The position numbers and the translations under genes were made by a program. 64,000 nucleotides of DNA from Adiantum capillus-veneris (lineage: Eukaryota; Streptophyta; Polypodiopsida; Polypodiales; Pteridaceae), in the NCBI GenBank assembly GCA_014529385.2, contig CM043971.1:56665709-56729708 (forward strand), written 5' to 3'. How positions within the stretch are numbered: position 1 is the stretch's first letter; every line of letters begins with the position of its first letter. Below are positions 57,098 through 64,000 of the stretch, piece after piece. Under the pieces are notes generated by a model. It saw nothing but the letters and a program-made list of their open reading frames with translations. It did not search any database and had not been told where the DNA came from.

Positions 57098-58263
57098 ATG
57101 AATATTGACAACTTTGATTCTGCACATGAAGGTGCTACTGGCAATGCCCCAATGTTTGTGAACTATCTTGTTACTAGGTTGCAACAAGCTATGGGCAACC
57201 CTGCTTTGCAAGCCGAAGTTACCCAAAAACTTTGTGCTTATGGAATTTACCTACCTCTCCAAGAGGAGAGAAATCTTAGGAAGCCTCTTGTAGAGACTTC
57301 CAATAGACTATCTCCTGTGAGAGAAGAAGAAAATGTGGCTCCATGCAAACGGTTGTCTAGACAATCCCCAACTCCTCCCAAGAGAAAAAGATCATCCTAT
57401 AGTTCTTCTCCTCATCATCTCAAAAGGGAAGAGAGGAACCAAAGGAAGAAAAAGGCGAGAAAGCGGTCACCCTCTTCTCCATCTTCTTCATCTTTCTCCT
57501 CTTCTGACGAAAGCAGCAGCTATTCTCCTAGTGAATACAAGAGGAGAGGACATCGCAAATCCTATGCTGCTTGGAAAAGGTCCTACAAGCTTAACAAGTT
57601 CAAAGAGGGAGGAATTAATATCTCTTTTCTCACCTATGATGGCACCTTTGGTGCTACTGGACAAAGTTTTGGCCTTTATTTAACAATTTGATGCAGTCTT
57701 TGGAGATGAGGACTTCACAGAGTCCTCCAAGCTACATCATGTAGCTATGCACTTTTAAAAAATTGCTCATCAATGGTCGGCTAGCCTTCATGGCAACGGC
57801 GAAGCTCCAAAGACATGGAAAACTCTACGAGTTTCCATCATGAAGCAATTCCTTGCAAGCAATGCCAAAGATAAAGTGCTCACTGAATGGCGGAGTTTGA
57901 AGTTACTCTCCAATGAGTCTATCCACAAATATCTAGAAAAATTTTGGGATTTACATCTCAAAGCTACAGTCTTTCAAAAGATAGACTTTGCCAAGCAAAA
58001 GCAACAATTTTGTGCGGGATTACTTGAAGAAATGGCCGAGTATGTCAACTCGGAACGGCCTGGTTCCATCACCGAAGTCATCCACCACGCTATGGTTGCT
58101 TCTCGTATTAATTTCCAACAAGGGGCTAAAAGGAATTCCAAGCCTATGGAAAACAAAGATCAAAATGATTCAAGGGGGAAGAACAATGCTCAAAGTTCCT
58201 CCCAAGGCAATCCCAACAACAACAACAAGACCCAGGAGAAAATAAACTCTCTCCTGAAGAGCT
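57098..58263 (+). pseudogene. Gypsy Gag with SR/KR-rich N-terminal region
   Basis: First 197 codons: LVTRLQQAMGNPALQAEV, then a Ser/Arg/Lys-rich stretch (KKARKRSPSSPSSSSFSS) and YKRRGHRKSYAAWKRS. FLTYDGTFGATGQSFG starts the capsid region. After a frameshift at about 57690 come FDAVFGDEDFTESSKLHHVA, TLRVSIMKQFLASNAKDKVL and RPGSITEVIHHAMVASRINF, the retrotransposon Gag core. A knuckle remnant CYKFREQGHGYP at about 58290 lacks its second and last Cys. The basic SR-like region recurs in copy 2 (63216-63540). Confidence 0.7.
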
Positions 58264-58338
58264 AGAGTTTTTTTGCAAAGATCACAAGTGCTATAAATTT
58301 CGGGAGCAAGGACATGGGTATCCTTCTTCCCCGAAGAA

Positions 58339-58950
58339 ATGCTCGCAATGAGAACTCCTAGAGCTTCTATGGTCGAAGCTCCAAAAGAGGATGCTCATTG
58401 CAGAGGATCGTTCGTTTCCTATGCTTGGGGGAAGGTGAGGGAGCATGATGCCTTCATTCTTTTTGATCTTGGATCTACTCACAACTTCATATCAATGGAG
58501 TTGGCCACAAAGTTGGGCATACAAGCTTTCAAGATGGGAGATACTGTAATTGCCAATGGAGCTTTCGAGGGACATCAAGACTTTGTTACGCCCTTGATTG
58601 GAAAATTGAGGCTTCATGTCCAAAGCTACGTCGACAAAGAAGACTTTTTTATCTCTCCTTTCCAACATGAGGATGTTATCCTAGGGGCACCATGGTTCAA
58701 TCGCATGGCTACTAGTATGAAGTTCCCTATAAGGAGAATTTATTTCACCAACAGGGAAAAGAACATGTATATAGATACTAATGAGTTGGTTCGTAGTATA
58801 CCTCTTGTAAATTCACATGCTTTTTATAAGTCAATGAAAAGCTTGATTTCCTCGTATATGATTTTTGTCAAAGAGTCTCTGAATGATGCTAATTTTTTAC
58901 CAAAACAAAGTGGTAGAAATCAAGGAGAAATAGAGTTGTTTAATTTCTAA
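58339..58950 (+). pseudogene. Gypsy protease
   Basis: GKVREHDAFILFDLGSTHNF has Asp-Leu-Gly where Asp-Ser-Gly is expected. It is followed by IANGAFEGHQDF and HEDVILGAPWFNRM. The 203-codon frame is open, but the changed active-site residue suggests loss of activity. The last 60 residues lead toward RT. Confidence 0.75.
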
Positions 58951-58954
58951 ATGG

Positions 58955-59740
58955 ATTCCAAGATGTTTTTATCGATGATATCCCTATGGAGTTACCTCCA
59001 AAATGAGGGAATGATGGCCATACATTAGAGCTTCTCCCTAGGAGCTCACCTCCTAATAGGCCTCCTTTTCTCAAGCTCAACAAGAGGAGATTACGAGGCA
59101 GGTATAAGAGCTAGTAGACAAAGGGATGGTGAGGCCTAGTTTCTCCCCCTTTTGTTCACCAATCCTATTAGTGCAAAAGAAAGACGACATGTAATGTATG
59201 TGTGTCGACTATAGAGCACTAAACCGGATCACTATCAAAAATAGATTTCTCGTACCACTAGTAGAAGATCAATTTGATAAGCTACAAGTCTCTACCTACT
59301 TCAGTAGGATTGACCCTAAAAGTGGCTATCATCAAATAAGGATAGTGAATGAAGATACTGTAAAGACTGCTTTTTGCACAACATTTGGTCTTTATGAATA
59401 TCATGTCATGCCTTTTGGCTTGACAAATGCTCCGGCCACATTCAACCGCCTAATGGAGACAATTTTAGGCCCCACCGCAAGTTTACTTGAGTGTTCTTTG
59501 ATGACGTCATCATCTACTCCAATTCTCTTGAGGAGCATAAGCAACATCTCTAGGTAATCTTCAAGCTTTGAGGGAGAATAAACTTTTCATTAACCAAAAG
59601 AAGAGTGAATTTTTCCTTCAAGAGATTCATTACTTAGGTCACATTATCTCTCAAGATGATATCCGTATGGATCCGTCGAAGTTAGAGGTAATAAAACAAT
59701 GGCATAACCCAAGGAATCTACATGAGCTATGAAGCTTTAT
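58955..59740 (+). pseudogene. Gypsy reverse transcriptase
   Basis: CVDYRALNRITIKNRFLVPL, YFSRIDPKSGYHQIRI, YEYHVMPFGLTNAPATFNRL, then after a frameshift VFFDDVIIYSNSLEEHKQHL (catalytic DD kept) and LGHIISQDDIRMDPSKLEVI-like text. Several frameshifts and stops. It is of chromovirus type, like the element at 25946-29676 but diverged from it. Confidence 0.8.
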
Positions 59741-59744
59741 TTGT

Positions 59745-60427
59745 ATGTGCGCATACTATAGATGCTTCATAGAAAAATTCTCTCAACTAGCAGGACCATT
59801 ACATGACTTGACCAAGAAGAACTTTAAGTATTCATGGATTGCTAAAGAGCAAAATACTTTTGACAAGCTTAAAGAAAAGCTTACCTCCCAACCAGTGCGT
59901 ACACTACCGAATCTCTCAAAGCCATTTGAGGTCCATTGTGATGCTTGTGGAAATTGCCTTGGAGCAGTCTTGCTCCAAGAAGGGAATGCCATAGCATATG
60001 AAAGTCGAAGACTCAATATTGATGAACAAGCTTTGGGCATATATGAAAAAGAGCTACTAGCTGTTCTACATGCCCTAGACACATGGAAGCACTATCTTTT
60101 GGGGACTCCATTAATCATACAAACGGACCACCAAAGTATCAAAAGTACTTCATGATGCAATTCAAGATTTCCGACAAACAAATGAGGTGGGTAAATTTTC
60201 TTTTACAATTCAATTTTCATATTGCTCATATTGTTGGTAAACATAATAAAGTGTTCGATGCACTATCACGACGACCAAGGGCAAATGCGGTGTCTATAGC
60301 AACTCAAAATGATCTATCTTCCATGATAGATGAGTATGCTATTGACTCCGATTTTAAGGACATAGTGTCATCCCTTGTCTTCGGGAAGAAAGAGGAACCA
60401 TTCACCTTGGTTATCTTTAAAGGCTAG
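59745..60427 (+). pseudogene. Gypsy RNase H
   Basis: YYRCFIEKFSQLAGPLHDLT, FEVHCDACGNCLGAVLLQEG (first Asp), YEKELLAVLHALDTWKHYLL (Glu) and LIIQTDHQSIK (third Asp). After a frameshift near 60120 it continues with NFHIAHIVGKHNKVFDALSR. It stops at 60427; integrase is absent. Confidence 0.8.
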
Positions 60428-61031
60428 AGTGAGAGGGGTTGGAGCAGCATACTAACACCATGGACAAACTTTACTCACAAAAGTTAGATATTTCACCAAA
60501 TACCAAAATTGGAGCAAAGAAGAAAGAGCCTTGGAGAGGCTAAATATAAGTCCATGACACCACTCGAGAGAGATTAGAGAGACGGAGAAGGTTGAAGCTT
60601 TGTTTCACCAAAAGCTTTGGGAGGCGTATGTGGAACCAATGTATTAAGGGTTGTAAAAGGTTGGAAACACCATTTCAAACCTTTGTGCTACACCACCTTC
60701 TATATTGAACTCTTCACACCTCTCATGCAACCTGCTAAAGGCTCTTTTACTATACCTACAACAACAATACCATGTATTCTCCAATACTATTAGAGATTGA
60801 AAATTTCCTTTTTAGACCTCAACTTCAACTTGATGTTCTACTATAGAATATGCTATTTAGAGTATATCATTGTACAGATGATCACCTGTCATTAAACCTA
60901 GTATCTAATTCTCCCAAATGATTTTCTCATGTTACTGATCATTTAATATGGGGAAGTACCAGGGGAGTAAAAGCTAGAATATTGGTAAGGCTGCCAGAGA
61001 GATCCCTGCAGGGATCCAAAGGGGGACAATC

Positions 61032-61255
61032 TGTAAAAGAGCAATGTGCTTCAATGGGGCTTAAATAGATACGATAGTTAGATTAGAATTTTTAAGAATG
61101 TTAGTTTGGAAATAATTGTAATCATTGTCCAATGGCTAAAGCAAGGGGAAAATAAAAATGGTCATGGGAAGACTAAAAAGTCTTCCCACATTCCTAGGAA
61201 GGAGGGGGCGAGCCCTTTTAGTAGGGGATGAGAGAGAAACACATTCACACACACA

Positions 61256-61292
<37 letters not shown>

Positions 61293-62461
61293 AAGCTTCC
61301 CCTTTACACAAAGGGAATAATGGACACAACATGTGAGGCTCCTAGGCCAATTGCCCCCAATCTCCCCTAAAATCCTATTGGATAGCCATAGATGTCGATC
61401 AATGAGAATTAGGCTAGAGTAAAGTTAGTCTTATCAATTTATAAATGCTTGATAAAGAACTAATAGAATTTAAGCTCCCTAGAAGACTATTGGACAGTCT
61501 AACAAGGGGTCCAATGAGCATTCAACAGCCCAATGGCTTGATTGATTCCTATTGGCCATAAGACTAAGAGGTCCAATGAGAGTTTAATTGAATTATTTAA
61601 TTACCTAAAGCTCTCACAAAAGGGAAAATGTGGACACTTGTCAAAAGGCTATGAACTATGCTTCTAATTTGTGACTGGCTAAGCTTTACAGGAGCCAATG
61701 GGAGGCGAACATGAGCAATTAGCAAGAGGGGTAAACCAAGAAGAGAGAGAGGGTTGCATTTTACTCTAACACATTGCTACACACACACACACACAACTCA
61801 TGTCTGCAAGAAGAACTCCATCTCCTTCTCCAAGCATTGGGAAGTTGAGACCTACGCCCACAACTCTTGTCTATGGAATGCAAATCCAACCAAGATCCAA
61901 GTTTCAATGGCATGCTCATCTCCTCTACCATGCTAATTACTAAGCTAAGCTATGCTATTAGAGTGATTATGTGAGGAGAATACTTCTTTCTCGTAAGATA
62001 CACCTTCGTCCTCTCAATCTTTCCTCATTCCCTGCTAGCTCTCACCATTTTTAAAGGTGTGTGAGGGTCTTGGGACTGAGGCTAGGGACACTAGGTATGT
62101 TTTTCAAGCGTAAATTGGTGCATGAAGCTTTCATCTTCATTGGACCAACTATTTTTGTTAAGGAACACAAACATTGTGTTGTACAAAAGTCTCCTTTGAT
62201 GGGAGAAGTTAAAATACAAATCCTTTTTAGAGGGGGTACTGGCTCCATGTAAATTCAGTCCTCAACTGTTGTTTGTCAATTGTTCTATTTCTCTCTCTTT
62301 TCAAGTATTATCAATGCCAAATTAGGTAGGTGTAAATTGCTATATTTCTTTCTCAAATTAAGTACTCTCTCTATGCTCATTAGGAACTTATTCTTAATGA
62401 AATGCTGACTATGTTATCAATATTTCCGCTACACACAAGTTACTAGTGCCTTAATGTTACA
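61032..62461 (+). repeat. Putative gypsy LTR between two copies
   Basis: Proposed from a purine tract at 61018-61027, a TG at 61032, and a CA at 62460-62461 immediately followed by a primer site. It contains (CT)n at about 61257-61290. The left edge is weak because four bases separate the purine tract and TG. No other LTR copy is in the window. Confidence 0.35.
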
Positions 62462-62462
62462 T

Positions 62463-62474
62463 TGGTATCAAAGC
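62463..62474 (+). promoter_or_regulatory. Primer binding site, initiator-Met type
   Basis: TGGTATCAAAGC, one mismatch from the initiator-Met consensus, one base after the proposed LTR end. Confidence 0.75.
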
Positions 62475-62895
62475 TCTTGGTTTCTCTTTTCTTGCTCAAG
62501 AAGAGAGGTCATAAGCTTGCTACAAATGGTTGGTGTTATTAATTGCAAAAGAGTAAGTAGAATAGGGATTTTTCATCCTTGAAGTACGGCTGCTATATGC
62601 AGTTAACGGGGATACCGTCAAGAGCTATGGTCTTAATAATGGAGTCCTACGGGGCTTGCCTATGGCTTAACCATTATTGAGCTATTAGAAGCTTGACATG
62701 AACCGGTTATGTCTTGGCTCTGTTGAACCCTCTCTTCTATTTCTTGCAATTAATAATATTCAAGCCATGGGTATAGATGATTGAGTGCTTATCTTTGAAG
62801 GTTAAGACGAGTATTAACTAGGGCTTGAATTACCAAAGTACAAGTAAAAATTTACACCTAAATTTTCAAGGGAAAGAGAAACTAACGATGCCCCT
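62475..62895 (+). other. Gypsy leader, copy 2
   Basis: Non-coding; from about 62640 it aligns with 56820-57090 of copy 1. Confidence 0.6.
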
Positions 62896-63806
62896 TTGCT
62901 TGTAAACTATCTTGTTTCTAGGCTTCAACAAGCCCTAGGCAACCCATCCCTCCAAGGTAAAGTGCTACAACAATTGCGCACCCATGGTATTCTCCAAACT
63001 CCTGACCAAGAAGAGAGAGTACCTAGGAAATCTCCTTGTGAGACTTCCAAAAGAGGACTCTCTTCGATAAGGGAAGAAGAGCAGGATCCGTACAAAGGGC
63101 TCAAAAACTTACACTCGATGATGCATCCCCCTCTCAAAGGAGAACCCAAATTTCAGTGGTAGAGCCCCCACCAAAATAATGAGAAAGAAGTGAGTCTCCT
63201 GTCACCTCCGCGGAGATGGCTCCACGAAGACGACGGGCAAAACGCTCTCCAACACCCCCTAAACGGAGAAGGCCGTTGCATACTTCTCTACACCATAATT
63301 TAAAGAGGGAAGAAAGAAAACAAGAGAAGAAAAAGGCGAGAAAGAGGTCACCCTCTTCTCCATCTTCTTTATCCTCTTCCTCTTCTGAAGAAAGTGATGA
63401 AGTAGACAAGGAGGAACAAGAGAAGAAAAAGGCAAGAAAGAGGTCACCGTCTTCTCCATCCTCCTCATACTCTTCCTCTTTTGAAGAAAGTGATGGTGCA
63501 ACTCTTGAACCACCTAAAAGAAGAGGCCATAGGAAATCCGATGCCCCCTGGAAGAGGTCGTCCAAGATCAAAAAGCTAAAAGAGGGAGGAAAGAACATCT
63601 CTTTCCTTACCTACGATGGCACCTTTGGTGCTGCGGACAAAGTCTTGGCCTTTATCCAGCAATTCGATGCGGCGTTTGGAGATGCTGGGACGAGCCTAAG
63701 GGGAAGGACAACGTCCAAAAGTCTCCCAAAGGCAACGCCAACAACAAAGCAGCTAAGGATAAGGGAGTTTATAAAGGCAAAAATAAACTCTCTCTTGAAG
63801 AGCTAG
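62896..63806 (+). pseudogene. SR/KR-rich gypsy Gag, copy 2
   Basis: First frame: LVNYLVSRLQQALGNPSLQG, then SKRGLSSIREEEQD. It stops at 63160 and resumes at 63216 with RRRRAKRSPTPPKRRRP. The block EKKKARKRSPSSPSS occurs twice (about 63328 and 63421), an internal duplication relative to copy 1. RRGHRKSDAPWKRSSKIKKL and FLTYDGTFGAADKVLAFIQQ start the capsid core. Most of the core seen in copy 1 at 57720-58180 is then missing, joining early core directly to the tail (INSLLKS). Confidence 0.7.
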
Positions 63807-64000
63807 AGTGTTATTAGAAAGATAACCGTTGTTTGAATTGCGGGGAGCAATGGTATGCCTATCGTGCTTGCCCCCACAAGAATACACATAATGAGCCTCC
63901 TAGAGCTATTCTGGTCGAAATTCAAGAAGAGGATGCTCATCACAAAGGATCTCCTCTATGCCATGCTTGGGGAAAGGTAAGAGAACATGATGCTTTTATT
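63807..64000 (+). pseudogene. Knuckle and protease start, copy 2
   Basis: CLNCGEQWYAYRAC at about 63832 is a CCHC knuckle with His changed to Tyr. It is followed by AILVEIQEEDAHHKGSP and AWGKVREHDAFI, the approach to the protease active site, which lies beyond the window edge. Confidence 0.65.

Larger units (their letters stand above)
56815..61030 (+). mobile_element. SR/KR-Gag gypsy element, copy 1 (5'-truncated)
   Basis: The leader starts abruptly after the copia RT and aligns with 62640-62880 (shared TGGCTTAACCATTATTGAGC). Gag, protease, RT and RNase H follow to 60427. 60430-61017 has no gene I can name, and a purine tract AAAGGGGGAC is at 61018-61027. Integrase is missing. Confidence 0.65.

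Overview
The window looks like plant nuclear DNA made almost entirely of nested and decayed retrotransposons. The plant call rests on initiator-Met and TGGCGCC-type primer binding sites, plant-style Ty1/copia and Ty3/gypsy polyproteins, a leucine-rich-repeat receptor-kinase ectodomain fragment, and long GA/CT microsatellites. A fern or other large-genome non-flowering plant fits my impression of these families, but the sequence alone does not prove it. I see no intact host gene. The only long uninterrupted reading frame is a LINE reverse transcriptase at 22448-24591.

Layout. 1-7241: the 3' part of an LTR element encoding a coiled-coil protein and no polymerase, with a complete minus-strand small copia element (112-3884, 5-bp target duplication) nested in it. 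7380-10930: a gypsy derivative with two retropepsin-like domains (PR1, PR2) and a C-terminal series of W[VI]PK motifs. 11943-13246: the end of a gypsy polyprotein plus an LTR with tandem repeats. 13247-19310 (minus): a chromovirus RT fragment, a 919-bp LTR, a second copy of the coiled-coil element and a leader with 20-bp palindromes. 19315-21750 (minus): LTR-like stretch, W-motif protein, PR2 and integrase C-terminus. 22404-24793: LINE. 25590-29676: chromovirus. 29677-42640: 920-bp LTR, palindromic leader, then gypsy gag, protease, RT, RNase H and integrase, with a 2.3-kb insertion (37445-39780) bounded by a 385-bp duplication of coding sequence. 42860-44220: LRR receptor pseudogene. 44991-48423: a second complete small copia element with perfect 5-bp target duplication. 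49975-51160 (minus): third PR2/W-motif fragment. 52236-56810: larger copia element. 56815-64000: two copies of a chromovirus-like gypsy with an SR/KR-rich Gag N-terminus.

How the parts fit. The LTRs at 13331-14249 (minus) and 29677-30596 (plus) interrupt the same chromovirus reading frame at the same codon with matching target duplications. They therefore look like the two ends of one insertion whose halves were later separated by an inversion between palindromic leaders. The coiled-coil elements and the gypsy elements share that leader type, suggesting a non-autonomous/autonomous relationship. The best candidates for something undescribed are the coiled-coil protein family, the PR2/W[VI]PK module, the palindromic leader array and the small copia lineage with its own conserved tail domain.
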